From Pseudomonas graminis (GTDB lineage Bacteria; Pseudomonadota; Gammaproteobacteria; Pseudomonadales; Pseudomonadaceae), in contig NZ_SOCR01000004.1 of assembly GCF_004364335.1 (NCBI RefSeq), forward strand, positions 434,001 to 498,000: a stretch of DNA of 64,000 nt, written 5' to 3'. This document shows positions 42,955-52,972 of the stretch, piece after piece (the first letter of the stretch is position 1; each line of letters opens with the position of its first letter). The notes under the pieces were generated by a model. That model worked only from the letters and a program-made list of their open reading frames with translations, did not search any database and was not told the DNA's origin. Made by a program: the position numbers and the translations under genes.

Positions 42955-43181
42955 TAGGCGCGAACTTCTGGGTGATTGTGTTCTTTGCTGTGATCAACAA
43001 CGGCTGCTCATTGCTCGGCCACGGCGAAGGGTCGGTGGGCGGTGTGGCGCGCAGCATGGCGTTCAAGACCGAGGTCGCTGAAGCGGTCGAGATGCAGCGC
43101 TCGCAGAAGCTCAACGCAGGCAATCCGCCCCCACGGCACAGCGAGATGATTTCGCCGATCTTTCAGATGGAAGTGGTGTAG
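42951..43181 (+). CDS. Small membrane-anchored protein coupled to the preceding gene
   Basis: A 76-aa frame from a GTG overlapping the previous stop (GTGA). N-terminal hydrophobic stretch (GANFWVIVFFAVINNGCSLL) with a Cys at about residue 19, then a polar domain. Not recognised. Real-gene status rests on the overlap and the hydrophobic N-terminus. Confidence 0.45.
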   Translation: MIGANFWVIVFFAVINNGCSLLGHGEGSVGGVARSMAFKTEVAEAVEMQRSQKLNAGNPPPRHSEMISPIFQMEVV

Positions 43182-43216
43182 CGAGGTGGTTTGACTATTA
43201 ACCAACGCGGTCGCAA

Positions 43217-43846
43217 TCAGCGCTTGGCCATCGCTGTGATGAACAGCTCTGACGCCAGAAATCGCTGTAACCAGCGTTGCAGGTGGGGGTAGGGGCTTTG
43301 CCAGAACCAGTCCGCATCCACCGCGCAAAATTGCCGTATGAACGGCGCTATGGCGATGTCGGCCAGGGTCAGTCGATCGGTGATCAGAAAGTCCCGTGAC
43401 GCCAGTAAATCGTTCAGCCTGCGCAGAAACCTCTCACCCCGCTGGCGGTAGTCTTCCTGGGTGAATTCGGGATAACGCACGGCATATTTGTAGTGATCCA
43501 GATCCTGCTTGAACCTGCTGTCGTTTTCCGCGATCAGCTCGGCGATCTGTTGCTGACCTTCGACGTTGCGTGCGAGGGACCAATCGTCCGGGTCATGCTG
43601 CGCCAGGGCCCAACCCATGATGTCCAGGCTCTGCTCAAGCACCCGGTCTTGCAGCACCAGAACCGGTACGGTGCCCTTGGGTGATCGTTCGAGCATCTCC
43701 GCAGGTTTGGCCTTCAGGCTGACTTCCACCGTATGCACCGGTACGCCGCAATACCCCAGCGCCATGCGGGCGCGCATGGCGTAGGGGCAGCGGCGGAACG
43801 AGTAGAGCGTCGGCACCGTCGATTCAGTGTGAGGCGCCGACGTCAT
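43217..43846 (-). CDS. Glutathione S-transferase-family protein
   Basis: A 209-aa two-domain GST. The thioredoxin-like N-domain holds a Cys site, RRCPYAMRARMAL (near residues 18-30), as in omega-type or glutaredoxin-like GSTs rather than a Tyr/Ser type. KGTVPVLVLQD contains the cis-Pro; the C-domain includes RLTLADIAIAPFIRQF. The ATG at 43846 lies 2 bases after the cyclophilin stop, so they form an operon. Substrate unknown. Confidence 0.85.
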   Translation of the reverse strand: MTSAPHTESTVPTLYSFRRCPYAMRARMALGYCGVPVHTVEVSLKAKPAEMLERSPKGTVPVLVLQDRVLEQSLDIMGWALAQHDPDDWSLARNVEGQQQIAELIAENDSRFKQDLDHYKYAVRYPEFTQEDYRQRGERFLRRLNDLLASRDFLITDRLTLADIAIAPFIRQFCAVDADWFWQSPYPHLQRWLQRFLASELFITAMAKR

Positions 43847-43848
43847 GC

Positions 43849-44358
43849 TCAGGCCTCGGTCAGTTCGCCGCAGTCGGCGATGACGACTTTCTTGCTGGTG
43901 CGGCCGGATTGCGAACCCAGCGCTTCGATGGCCTTGACCACGTCCATGCCCTCGACGACTTTGCCGAAGACGACGTGTTTGCCGTCCAGCCATTCGGTGA
44001 CGATGGTGGTGATGAAGAACTGGCTGCCGTTGGTGTTCGGGCCAGCGTTGGCCATCGACAGGTCACCAGGCGCGGTGTGCTTGAGGGTGAAGTTTTCGTC
44101 TTCGAACTTGTTGCCGTAGATCGACTTGCCGCCAGTGCCGTTATGGTTGGTGAAATCGCCACCCTGCAGCATGAAGTTCTGGATCACGCGGTGGAACGAC
44201 GAACCCTTGTAGCTCAGGCCGTCGCCTTTTTCGCCGGTGCACAGCGCGCGGAAGTTTTCAGCGGTTTTCGGAACGACGTCGTTGTGCAGCTCCATGACGA
44301 TGCGGCCCATTGGCTCGTCGTTGGCAACGATGTCGAAGAATACTTTTGAGTTTGCCAC
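43849..44358 (-). CDS. Cytoplasmic peptidyl-prolyl cis-trans isomerase (cyclophilin)
   Basis: A 169-aa cyclophilin of the eukaryote-like CypA form, with catalytic [34 protein letters not shown] and [19 protein letters not shown]. It speeds proline isomerisation in folding proteins. No signal peptide, so cytoplasmic. It is upstream of, and close to, the GST gene. Confidence 0.95.
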   Translation of the reverse strand: MANSKVFFDIVANDEPMGRIVMELHNDVVPKTAENFRALCTGEKGDGLSYKGSSFHRVIQNFMLQGGDFTNHNGTGGKSIYGNKFEDENFTLKHTAPGDLSMANAGPNTNGSQFFITTIVTEWLDGKHVVFGKVVEGMDVVKAIEALGSQSGRTSKKVVIADCGELTEA

Positions 44359-44462
44359 GTGGTTTTACCTTCTTTCGAGTTTGGCGCGACTACTGCCGCG
44401 CAAGGGATACAGGGTTGCACAGAAACGCCATCGGGCGCTTCCGTGCGTCGTGAAAAAACGGA

Positions 44463-47400
44463 TTAGCCGCTGCTGACCTCGACGGTGCTCAGGCCATTGC
44501 CCTGACGCCGCACCTGAATCTGCACCGGGATTCGCTCGTGCATTTCCTGCACGTGGGAGATCACCCCGACCTTGCGGCCCTGGGCCTGCAGCCCGTCGAG
44601 GGCGTCCATGGCCAGTTGCAGGGATTCGGGGTCGAGGCTGCCGAAGCCTTCATCGATGAACAGCGATTCAATCTTCAGCGTGCTGGAGGCCATGGACGCC
44701 AGGCCCAGCGCGAGGGCGAGGGACACCAGGAACGTTTCCCCGCCTGAAAGTGAGTGAACCGAGCGCAGTTCGTCGCCCATTTCGGTGTCCATGACCAGCA
44801 GGCCGAGCATGCTGCCGCCGCGTTTCAGGCGATAGCGACGCACCAGTTGCTTGAGCTGCGCGTTAGCGTGGTGCACCAGCAGATCAAGGTTGTAGGCCTG
44901 GGCGATCTTGCGGAACGTGTCGCCGGTGGCCGAGCCGATCAACGCGTTGAGCCGGCCCCAGCGCAGATATTCAGCATGCGCGTGGGCGATGCGCTCTTGC
45001 AGCTCGCTGCTGGCCTCGCGACGGCGGTTGTCTTCGCTGACCTGGGCGCGCAGGTCGGCGCACAGCTGATCCTGAACCACCGATTGCGCCTGCGCTTCGC
45101 TCAACGCGGTCAGTAAGTGCTCGGCGTCGCCGCTGTCGCTGTGCTGGGCCTCATGCTGCTGCAACTGCGCCGCGCGCTCTGCCAGCAGAACCCTGGCTTG
45201 CTCCAAGGCTTTTTCACTGGACTGCAATTGCTGACGCAACCCGCTGACATGGTCGTCGCTCAAGCCCAGCAACGCTTCAAGTGCAGCATCGTCGAGCTCG
45301 CTGTGGCTGCTGCGCCACTCGGCGATCTGCCGTTCCAGCTCTGCCACTTCCTGTTCAAGGGCCTGCAAGCGCTGCTGCTCGCCGTCCAGTTCTGCGGTCA
45401 GCTTGATCAGTTCGCTGCGCGCCGCTTGCAGTTCATGGGCGATGGCGGCCTGGGCCGCACGGGCCTGCTCGACCGCCTGTTCCAGGGCATGCTGCCAGCG
45501 CTCCGGTGACGCGTGTTCGCCGAGGGTCTGCGCCAGATGCTGTTGCACCGTCTGTTGCTGCTGCTGACGGGCATCGAGTTGCCCTTGCACCTTTTGATGT
45601 TCTGCCGCGCGATTTTGCTGGGCAACCTGCTCGCGCTCGAGCTTTTGCGCCCGCTCGCTGTGCTCCTGCTGCTCGGTCTTCTGTTGATCGAGCTGCTCGA
45701 CACGGGCGGCGATGTCGTTGTCCAGCTGCATGAAGCTCTGGGTTGCGGACTCGCGCCACTGGCTGAGGCTTTCGGCAGGTAGCAGCGGCTCGAACTCCTG
45801 CAGCGCCGCTTCGAAATCCTGGTTGTCCACCGCGATGTGGCGTTGCTGATCGTCCAGCAGCTTCATCGCCTGCTGACTGGCCTCGCGGGCATCGAGCACT
45901 TGCTGCTGCAACGACTCGGCGTCCCGCTGCACTTTCAGCAGCCGGGTCTGGCGCTGCTCGGCGGTCTGGATGTCCTGAGCCAGTTGATGCAGACGTTCGC
46001 TCAGCCAGTCCCCGCGCAGGTGCTCGGGTTGCTCCAGCAAGCGCGGATGCAGCGGGTGAGCTTCCAGTTCAGGCGCCAGGGTTTGCAGCTGTTCAGCCAG
46101 TTGATCCTGTTGCGGTTTGGACTGCTTGAGCTGGTTATTGAGCTCGGCAACTTCGGCGCGCAGCTCGGCGAGCTTTTCGCTGAGCTGCCCAACGGTTTGC
46201 CGGGCGCGCGCTTCTTCACCATCGTCGTGGCCCGACAGCGCTTCGAGCAGTGCCTCGGACTGGTGATACGGATGTTCTTCGCTGCCGCATACGGGGCACG
46301 GTTGCTGGTCGACCAATTGCTCGCGCAGTTGCTCGACACTGGCGCTGCGGGCCAGGCGCTGGCGTTGCAGCAGTTCAACGGTGACCTTCAGCGCCTGCTC
46401 GGCGGCTTCGTGTTCGGCCTTGAGTTTCAGGCCCTGGGCGATGCCTTGGGCACGACGCTCGGTGGCCTGCTGCTGACGGGTTTGCACGTCGAGCAGGCGG
46501 CTGGCGACGTCCTGATGGCGCTGCCACAGACGTTCAAGTGAATTACTGGCGCTGTGCTGCTGGCGGTTGTCCTGCAGCAGTTGCCCCAGCCGTTCGATCT
46601 CGTGGCTGACCGCGTCGGCCTTGACCTCGGCGTCGTCGTACAGCGCCTGCAACGCGCTGCGGCGTTCGCCCAGGGTCTGTTCGGCGAGGGTGGCGTTTTT
46701 CTCCAGCTGCGGCAGCTCGGCACGGCCCTGAATCAGGCGCGCGCTGAGTTGCACGGTTTGTTGGAGGCGCGGCCGGTAGGCGCTCCACGACTGACTCAAG
46801 GTGGTCAGCGACGCGCTCTGCTCCAGTTGTTCGGCGATCAATTGCAAACGCGCTTCGACCTGGCGCTGCTGCTCGGCCAGTTGATCGAGGGTCGACTGAC
46901 CCTCGGTGCTGGCTTGCTGCGCGGCACGTGCCTGCTCGCCGAGCTGTTGCAGCTCCTGATTCAGATGGTTGAGCTGGGCCTGCTGCTCGAACGCTTGACT
47001 CAGGGCCGGCCGGGCGTTGACGAGTTGTTCCTGCGCCTGCTGCAACGCGCCGTCGGCGGCGATGCGTTTGCTGTCCAGTTCGGCGATGCGCGAATCGAGC
47101 CCGGTTTGCCTGCGCTGATGGGCCTGAATCGCGGCGGTCAACGGCGCAAGCTGAGCCTGAAGCCTGGACCGCTGACCGAACAGATGCCGCTGCGGCGCCA
47201 GACGCTCCAACAACGCGAGCTGCTGACGATCGGCGCTGTGTGCGTCCCACGTCTGCTGGGCGCTGGCGAGCTGTTCGTTGGCCGCCTGGTGGCTGTCACG
47301 CAGGCGATTCAATTCCTTGAACCACTGCTGCTTGAGCTCCAGCTGGCGCAGTTGCCCCTGTTGCAGTTTCAGTTGCTGCTGGGCGTCGTTGAACCGCTGC

Positions 47401-48110
47401 TCAAGCTCGGCGCGCTGCGCAGGCTCCATCGGCGTCAGCGTGCCGGCCTGGGCCTGGAGGGTTTTCAGCGCTTCTTCGGCTTCCTTGCTTTTGCTGTAGG
47501 CGCGGCGGCCCAGCTGGCTGTAGATCGCGGTGTCGGTGAGCTTTTCCAGCAGCTCGCTGCGGTCTTTGTCGTCGGCCTTGAGGAAGGCGCTGAATTCGCT
47601 TTGCGCCAGCATCACCGCGCGGGTGAACTGCTCGAAGTTCAGCCCCAGGCGCGCTTCCAGCAGGGTCTTGTATTCGGTCTTGTTCTGGGTGCTGAGAATC
47701 TGCTCGCTGTCCAGATCGATCAGCGTCTGGCGGCTGGCCTGGAGTTTTTTCGTGGCGTTGTCCCGGGCGCGGTTGGCTTCCCAGCGCGCGCGATACCGGC
47801 GCTTGTCGATACCGACGAAATCCACCTCGGCGTAACCGCTGCCGGTGCCGCGACGCAGCAGGTTGCGCGGGTCGTTGGTGCTGATGTCGCCATCGATCTC
47901 CGGCACGCGGGACTGACCGATGTTGTTCAGCCGGGGAATCGCGCCGAACAGCGCCAGGCACAGGGCATCCAGCAGGGTGCTTTTGCCCGCGCCGGTGGGG
48001 CCGGTGATCGCGAACAGGCCGGCGCTGGCGAGGGGTTCGGCGGTAAAATCCAGCTCGAACGGGCCCGCCAGCGAGGCGAGGTTTTTCAGGCGAATGGCGA
48101 GAATCTTCAT
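44463..48110 (-). CDS. sbcC: Exonuclease SbcCD ATPase subunit SbcC
   Basis: Rad50-like ATPase of 1215 aa. Walker A GPTGAGKST is at residues 37-45, followed by a very long coiled coil rich in Gln/Glu/Leu whose tip carries the zinc hook CPVCGSEEHP (near residue 603). The ABC signature is LSGGETFLVSLALALGLAS (near 1120), then Walker B SLFIDEGFGSLDPES. With SbcD it cuts hairpins and palindromic DNA. Its start overlaps the sbcD stop by 4 bp. Palindrome cleavage is noteworthy in a genome rich in REP hairpins. Confidence 0.97.
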   Translation of the reverse strand: MKILAIRLKNLASLAGPFELDFTAEPLASAGLFAITGPTGAGKSTLLDALCLALFGAIPRLNNIGQSRVPEIDGDISTNDPRNLLRRGTGSGYAEVDFVGIDKRRYRARWEANRARDNATKKLQASRQTLIDLDSEQILSTQNKTEYKTLLEARLGLNFEQFTRAVMLAQSEFSAFLKADDKDRSELLEKLTDTAIYSQLGRRAYSKSKEAEEALKTLQAQAGTLTPMEPAQRAELEQRFNDAQQQLKLQQGQLRQLELKQQWFKELNRLRDSHQAANEQLASAQQTWDAHSADRQQLALLERLAPQRHLFGQRSRLQAQLAPLTAAIQAHQRRQTGLDSRIAELDSKRIAADGALQQAQEQLVNARPALSQAFEQQAQLNHLNQELQQLGEQARAAQQASTEGQSTLDQLAEQQRQVEARLQLIAEQLEQSASLTTLSQSWSAYRPRLQQTVQLSARLIQGRAELPQLEKNATLAEQTLGERRSALQALYDDAEVKADAVSHEIERLGQLLQDNRQQHSASNSLERLWQRHQDVASRLLDVQTRQQQATERRAQGIAQGLKLKAEHEAAEQALKVTVELLQRQRLARSASVEQLREQLVDQQPCPVCGSEEHPYHQSEALLEALSGHDDGEEARARQTVGQLSEKLAELRAEVAELNNQLKQSKPQQDQLAEQLQTLAPELEAHPLHPRLLEQPEHLRGDWLSERLHQLAQDIQTAEQRQTRLLKVQRDAESLQQQVLDAREASQQAMKLLDDQQRHIAVDNQDFEAALQEFEPLLPAESLSQWRESATQSFMQLDNDIAARVEQLDQQKTEQQEHSERAQKLEREQVAQQNRAAEHQKVQGQLDARQQQQQTVQQHLAQTLGEHASPERWQHALEQAVEQARAAQAAIAHELQAARSELIKLTAELDGEQQRLQALEQEVAELERQIAEWRSSHSELDDAALEALLGLSDDHVSGLRQQLQSSEKALEQARVLLAERAAQLQQHEAQHSDSGDAEHLLTALSEAQAQSVVQDQLCADLRAQVSEDNRRREASSELQERIAHAHAEYLRWGRLNALIGSATGDTFRKIAQAYNLDLLVHHANAQLKQLVRRYRLKRGGSMLGLLVMDTEMGDELRSVHSLSGGETFLVSLALALGLASMASSTLKIESLFIDEGFGSLDPESLQLAMDALDGLQAQGRKVGVISHVQEMHERIPVQIQVRRQGNGLSTVEVSSG

Positions 48111-49348
48111 GGCTGTTCGCTCTCCAGCTGCACGTCCTGAAGCAGGGTCGCAAAGTCCTGCAGCGTCTGTTCGTCCACCTCACTGCCATAGCTGTCCTGC
48201 CACGCACGGCTGAACAGCTCCTGCGGGCTCAACTGGTCCAGCTCGATCAGGTCCTGATTGGCGTCTTCATCGCGACCGCCTTTGCCAGCGTATTCGGCGG
48301 CGATGCGCACCAGTCGCACGGCCTTGCCTTCCAGCGCGGCCTCTATCTGATTGCGCAGGTCCGGCTGAGGTTCGTCCAGGCGCACGCGGACTTCAAGCCA
48401 CGGCTGACGGTCAACGTCGGCCAGCAGGTCGATGTCCGGAAGATCGCGTAGCTGCAGCAACAGCTCGGCCAGTGGCGCCGGGCCGACCCGTTGCAGGTTC
48501 ACGGCGCGGGGAATCAGCAGGGGTTTCACGCTGACCAGCGTGTCACCGTCGCACTCGATTTCGAGGATCTGATGCTGATAGCCGATTTCCGAAAACGACA
48601 GCGGAATGGGCGATCCGCTGTAGCGAATGCGGTCTTCGCCGTTGATCCGCTGGGGTTTGTGCAGATGTCCGAGGGCGACGTAGGTGATGCTCTCGCCGAA
48701 CAGGCTGGCGGGCAGGGCTTCGGCGTTGCCGATGATCAGGCTGCGTTCGGAGTCTTCCGACACCGAGCCGCCGGCCATGTGCGCGTGGCTGATGGCGATC
48801 AGCGCCTGGCCTTTCTTGCGCCGCTGGTTGGCCGCTGCGATGAGCATTTCATGGACCTGACCGATGCCACGCAGATAGTTGTCGCCCAACGCCGCACCGG
48901 TCACTTCGGAGGGACGCAGGAACGGCAGCGCCAGGCACCAGCCGAGGATTTTGCCCTTGGCGTTGCTCAGCGGCAGCAGCAGTCGGTCGACGTCCAGCAC
49001 GCCATCGTCGAGCCAGAGCACCCGGCCCAGCGCGTGGGTGCGCAGGCGTCGCATCAATGGCGCGGGCAACTCGATACGCGAGCCCGAGTCGTGGTTGCCG
49101 GCGATCATGACGATGGTCAGCTGCGGGTTCTGCTCATGGGCGCTGACGATGAAGTCGTACAGGCGCTCCTGGGATTTGACCGGTGGATTGACCGTGTCAA
49201 AGATGTCGCCAGCAATCAGCAGGACATCCGGTTTGCGCTCGGCCAGACGGGCCAGCAGCCAGGTCAGAAAGCTGGCGTGTTCGAAATCTCGCTCCTGACC
49301 ATGAAGGTTCTGGCCGAGGTGCCAGTCGGAGGTGTGGAACAGACGCAT
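48107..49348 (-). CDS. sbcD: Exonuclease SbcCD nuclease subunit SbcD
   Basis: Mre11-like metallophosphoesterase of 413 aa, with the metal motifs TSDWHLGQ, AGDIFD, AGNHDSGSR, SHAHMAGG and GHLHKPQ in order. The longer upstream frame (to 49684) has no family sequence, and the ATG at 49348 gives the conserved MRLFHTSDWHLG start. Coupled to sbcC. Confidence 0.97.
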   Translation of the reverse strand: MRLFHTSDWHLGQNLHGQERDFEHASFLTWLLARLAERKPDVLLIAGDIFDTVNPPVKSQERLYDFIVSAHEQNPQLTIVMIAGNHDSGSRIELPAPLMRRLRTHALGRVLWLDDGVLDVDRLLLPLSNAKGKILGWCLALPFLRPSEVTGAALGDNYLRGIGQVHEMLIAAANQRRKKGQALIAISHAHMAGGSVSEDSERSLIIGNAEALPASLFGESITYVALGHLHKPQRINGEDRIRYSGSPIPLSFSEIGYQHQILEIECDGDTLVSVKPLLIPRAVNLQRVGPAPLAELLLQLRDLPDIDLLADVDRQPWLEVRVRLDEPQPDLRNQIEAALEGKAVRLVRIAAEYAGKGGRDEDANQDLIELDQLSPQELFSRAWQDSYGSEVDEQTLQDFATLLQDVQLESEQP

Positions 49349-49394
49349 GGGGGTACCTTGGTTTAAATACGTTGCGCCGGCAGCGGCGTCCTCT

Positions 49395-49527
49395 GCAGGA
49401 GCGTGGCTTGTCCCGCGATCGACCGGGGACCGGTCGTAAAGTCGCTCATCGAGATGACCATGACACACCGCGCGGGCAGGTTCTGCTGCCGCTGCGCGCC
49501 AGATCGCGGGACAAGCCACGCTCCTAC
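49395..49527 (+). repeat. REP doublet, type D, 133 nt
   Basis: GCAGGAGCGTGGCTTGTCCCGCG ... CGCGGGACAAGCCACGCTCCTAC between sbcD and the moxR/bat operon end; longer spacer than the other families. Confidence 0.8.
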
Positions 49528-49547
49528 AGGGAGAAAGAGCAATTACA

Positions 49548-51242
49548 TCATTTTGGATAAAGCGGCGGCAGGCTGTCGCCTCCGTTTGGGTCCTGGGGGT
49601 TCTCAATAGCGGGCAGCGCTTTGACCGCGCGCCAGAGGTCTTCGCCCAGCCACAGTTTTTCGGTCTCGCTGTACAGCGCGCCATTCAGGCCGTCCAGCGC
49701 ATGGGACAGCGGCACGAAGCGCGCGGCCATGTCGGCCAGGGTTTCCGGCTGCTGACGGGCCCAGGCGTCCAGCGCCTGGCGGGTCGCGTGGGGGTCGTTG
49801 GCCAAGGAGGCGCGTTTCAGGTCGTCGAGCACTGTACGCGGACTTGGCCCCGTTTGCGCGACCCGGGCCAGCGCCGGTTGCCAGCGACCGCGCCACCACA
49901 GGCCGAAGCCCAGCAGCGTGGTGAAACTCAACAGCACCGTGCTCAACTGCCACGGCCAAACCGGCGGGCCGATCACCGTCACATTGCCGTTGTCGCTCAC
50001 AGGCGTGTCCACGGCGAACGCCGGATTGAGGCTGACCTGCAAGGTGCGGGCGGGCAGGGCGCTGTGCTCCAGGTGATCTTCCTGGGTGTTCCACCAGACC
50101 AGATCGACAGCGGGAATCTCGATGGCGCCGGGACGGCTGGGGACCAGCGCTTCCCGCTCCTCGCGCACGCCGGTCAAACCGCGCTCACCAGGCTGATTGC
50201 TCAGTTGCGGCTGGTCGGGGTAACGCCGCAACGCACTGACGTCGGTGGCGGGCAGCGGCGGTAACTGAGCGCTGGACAAGCCTTCGGCCTTGAGCTGCAA
50301 GGTGCGCGTGAGGGAATCACCGACCTGGCTGTGGGCAGGTTCCGGGCTCCAGTTTTCACTGAGGCTGACGCTGCGCGCCGGCAGCCATGGCGTGTCGGCG
50401 GGGTAGTGCGCCGGTTGCGGCTTGACGTCGAGGGTCAGGGGCAGCGATGTCACGTGCATCAACCGGCCCGGCTTTGGCCCGCTGGCGATTGCGCCCGGCG
50501 CCATGGCGGCGGCCGCAGCGGCGTCGGTGGTGTCCTGAACCAGTGTGGCGCTGAAGGCCTGGGCCGGGATAGTCAGCTTACCGCTGTGCTGCGGATACAG
50601 CGCGTAGCGCATTTCGATCACGCCGTGGCGAATGCCGTTGATCTGCTTCTCGTACGTGCGCGTGTCGCCGAGCTTTTCGATGCGCGCATCCGGCACTTGC
50701 AGCGGGGTCAGGCTGCTGTCGTCGAACAGTGACACCGAATGGTAGATGCGCACGGTCAGCAGGACCTGCGCCTGAACATACACGCTGTCCTGATCGAGGC
50801 TCGCCTCCATGAACACCGGGGCAAGCTTCTGCTCCTGGCCCTGGGCGGCGGGGCCGACATCGACCACTTGCAGCACGATCGGCTGGCTGGTCATTTCGCC
50901 CAGCTTCAGCGACGGGATTTCGATCGAGCCGCTGTGGCGCGGCATCAGTGTGATCAGCCAGCGGGTCGTCGCATGGACGTTGCCTTCCAGGGTGGTCAGG
51001 CTGTTGAGCTGGCGGGTGTCGCGCACCTCGAAGTCGGCGTCCAGCGCGCTCATGTCCGGCCGGCCGAAGACGGTCGCGTCGTCGGTTTCAAGGGTCAATT
51101 CAACGGTTTCGCCGGTGTTGACGCGTGTGCGGTCGACGCTGGATTGCAGCGTGGAGCCCACACTGTCGGCCTGGGCCAACTGCGCCACTAGCGCGAACAG
51201 GCACCACATTCCTGCGATCAGCAACCTGTGCAGACGACTCAT
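49548..51242 (-). CDS. batD: BatD-like protein (end of MoxR/Bat operon)
   Basis: A 564-aa protein: signal peptide (LLIAGMWCLFALVAQLAQA), an extracytoplasmic BatD region with beta-rich repeats (VNTGETVELTLETDD), and a membrane helix near residue 455 (LSTVLLSFTTLLGFGLWW) leading to a C-terminal cytoplasmic tail. BatD and its partners are tied to stress tolerance in other bacteria; the mechanism is unclear. Overlaps the preceding VWA/TPR gene by 4 bp. Confidence 0.9.
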   Translation of the reverse strand: MSRLHRLLIAGMWCLFALVAQLAQADSVGSTLQSSVDRTRVNTGETVELTLETDDATVFGRPDMSALDADFEVRDTRQLNSLTTLEGNVHATTRWLITLMPRHSGSIEIPSLKLGEMTSQPIVLQVVDVGPAAQGQEQKLAPVFMEASLDQDSVYVQAQVLLTVRIYHSVSLFDDSSLTPLQVPDARIEKLGDTRTYEKQINGIRHGVIEMRYALYPQHSGKLTIPAQAFSATLVQDTTDAAAAAAMAPGAIASGPKPGRLMHVTSLPLTLDVKPQPAHYPADTPWLPARSVSLSENWSPEPAHSQVGDSLTRTLQLKAEGLSSAQLPPLPATDVSALRRYPDQPQLSNQPGERGLTGVREEREALVPSRPGAIEIPAVDLVWWNTQEDHLEHSALPARTLQVSLNPAFAVDTPVSDNGNVTVIGPPVWPWQLSTVLLSFTTLLGFGLWWRGRWQPALARVAQTGPSPRTVLDDLKRASLANDPHATRQALDAWARQQPETLADMAARFVPLSHALDGLNGALYSETEKLWLGEDLWRAVKALPAIENPQDPNGGDSLPPLYPK

Positions 51243-52972
51243 CGGGTCTTTTCCTGATGCTGCTGTTGTTCGTACCAGAATTTGCGCCGCAACAGTTCGC
51301 CGGGTTCGTCGGGGATCTGCCGCAGCCATTGTTCGAGCGCCTGTTTCTGCTCACCATCGATCTGTGCGTCGGCGGGTTTGCCCGAGGCACGGGCAGGCTC
51401 ATCGCTGTCGGAGCCTGCACCGGAAGCCTGCTCGTCGGCGGCGCTTTGCTGTTCGCTGGCCGAGCGATCGGCATTGGCATCCGGCGGCGCCGACGGCGCG
51501 CTCGATGACGACTGTCCGGTGTTGCCTTCGCGGGCATTGTCGGCATTCTCGTCAGTCTTCGACTTCTCGTCAGCCTTTGTCTGATTCGACGCCTTGTTCT
51601 GCTCCAGGACTTGTTCCACCAGCGCCTTGTTGGCTGACGCTGCCGGGAAGTCCGGTTGACGCTCCAGCGCCTGTTCATAGGCGTCGATGGCGGCTTCCAG
51701 CTCACCGCTTCGGGCCAGTGCATTGCCGCGATTGTAATGGTCGGCGGCGCTGCTGCCCTGGGCAAAGCGCTGCACGGCGCCGGCATAGTCACCGGCCTGA
51801 TACAGCGCGATGCCTTGCCACTGCGGGTTCTCGAAGTGCCGCGCGGCTTCGGCCGGGTGATGACGCTTGAGCAGGTGCTCGCCCTGTTGATCGGGGCGGC
51901 GCCACAGGTCGTCGAAACCGAAGGCATAGCTGGGCTGCGGCACGGCGATCAACAGCAACGGCAAACACAGCAGCCAACCGCGTCGCCCGGCGCAACCGGC
52001 CAGCAGCAGAAGCGGCAGCAGCAACCAGTAGCCCTGGTCGGCCCAGCGGTCGAGCCGTACTTTCTGACCCTCGCTGATCAGACTTTTGGGACCGTCGAGC
52101 AGGCCAAGGTCATTGAGGTCCTGGTTGTCCAGGCGCAACGAAGTGTAGCGACCGCTCATGCTGTCGGCGAAATCTTTGAGCACCGGCCCGTCCAGACGCG
52201 GCACAAGGATGCCGCCCTGAGCGTCTTTCAGAAAGCCGCCTTTTTCTTGGGTGACGGGCGCGCCTTCAGCGGTGCCGACGCCCAGCATCAAGAAAGGAGG
52301 GGCGTCGCGGCCGGTCATTGCGGCGCGAATGCCCTGACGCTCGGCGTCGCTGAGGGACGAACCTATCCACAGCAGCCGCCCCTGGCCGAGGTCACCCTGT
52401 TCCAGTAAATCCAGCGCCTTGCGCACGGCAAGGTCTGCACGCCGGCCGGCTTCGGGCATGATCGACGGCTTGATCGCATCCAGCAGGTTTTTGCTGGTCG
52501 CCAGATCGTCCGACAGCGGCACCAACGTGTGGGCGCTGCCGGCATACACGATGATCGCGGTCTGTGAATCGCTGCGCGCCTGCAACAGGTCGAGCACTTT
52601 GCGTCGCGCCTGTTCGAGGCGGGTCGGCGGGCTGTCGGCGGCGAGCATTTCCGGGGTCAGCTCCAGCATCACCACCAGTGGATCGACCGGCCGCTGGCTG
52701 TTCTGCTCGACGCGCTGCCAGCTCGGGCCGAGCAACGCCAGGACCGCCAGCCACCAGCCAAGACCCAACACCACCCATGGCAATTTGCTTTCCCGACCGC
52801 CGCCACCGCTGAGCAGGGCGGAATGAAAGGCGCTGGGAATAATCATCTGCCAGCGCCCGACGCGCTTCTGCCGATTCCATAACCGCCACAACAGCCAGCC
52901 GAGCGCCGGCAGCAGGAGCAGCCACCCAGGGCGTGACCAATGGGGCCAAAGACCGGAGAGGAATTCGATCAT
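51239..52972 (-). CDS. VWA-domain protein fused to TPR repeats (BatB/BatC type)
   Basis: A 577-aa fusion. N-terminal membrane helix (GWLLLLPALGWLLWRLW), second helix, then a von Willebrand A domain from about residue 85. The MIDAS site is degenerate: MLELTPEML replaces DxSxS, so metal binding is doubtful. After two membrane helices near 335-370, TPR repeats follow (AADHYNRGNALARSGELEAAIDAYEQAL), then a Ser/Asp/Gln/Ala-rich linker and a C-terminal RRKFWYEQQQHQ motif. Corresponds to BatB and BatC of other bacteria joined into one chain. Start Met-13 of the frame (52972) overlaps the BatA stop. Confidence 0.9.
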   Translation of the reverse strand: MIEFLSGLWPHWSRPGWLLLLPALGWLLWRLWNRQKRVGRWQMIIPSAFHSALLSGGGGRESKLPWVVLGLGWWLAVLALLGPSWQRVEQNSQRPVDPLVVMLELTPEMLAADSPPTRLEQARRKVLDLLQARSDSQTAIIVYAGSAHTLVPLSDDLATSKNLLDAIKPSIMPEAGRRADLAVRKALDLLEQGDLGQGRLLWIGSSLSDAERQGIRAAMTGRDAPPFLMLGVGTAEGAPVTQEKGGFLKDAQGGILVPRLDGPVLKDFADSMSGRYTSLRLDNQDLNDLGLLDGPKSLISEGQKVRLDRWADQGYWLLLPLLLLAGCAGRRGWLLCLPLLLIAVPQPSYAFGFDDLWRRPDQQGEHLLKRHHPAEAARHFENPQWQGIALYQAGDYAGAVQRFAQGSSAADHYNRGNALARSGELEAAIDAYEQALERQPDFPAASANKALVEQVLEQNKASNQTKADEKSKTDENADNAREGNTGQSSSSAPSAPPDANADRSASEQQSAADEQASGAGSDSDEPARASGKPADAQIDGEQKQALEQWLRQIPDEPGELLRRKFWYEQQQHQEKTR

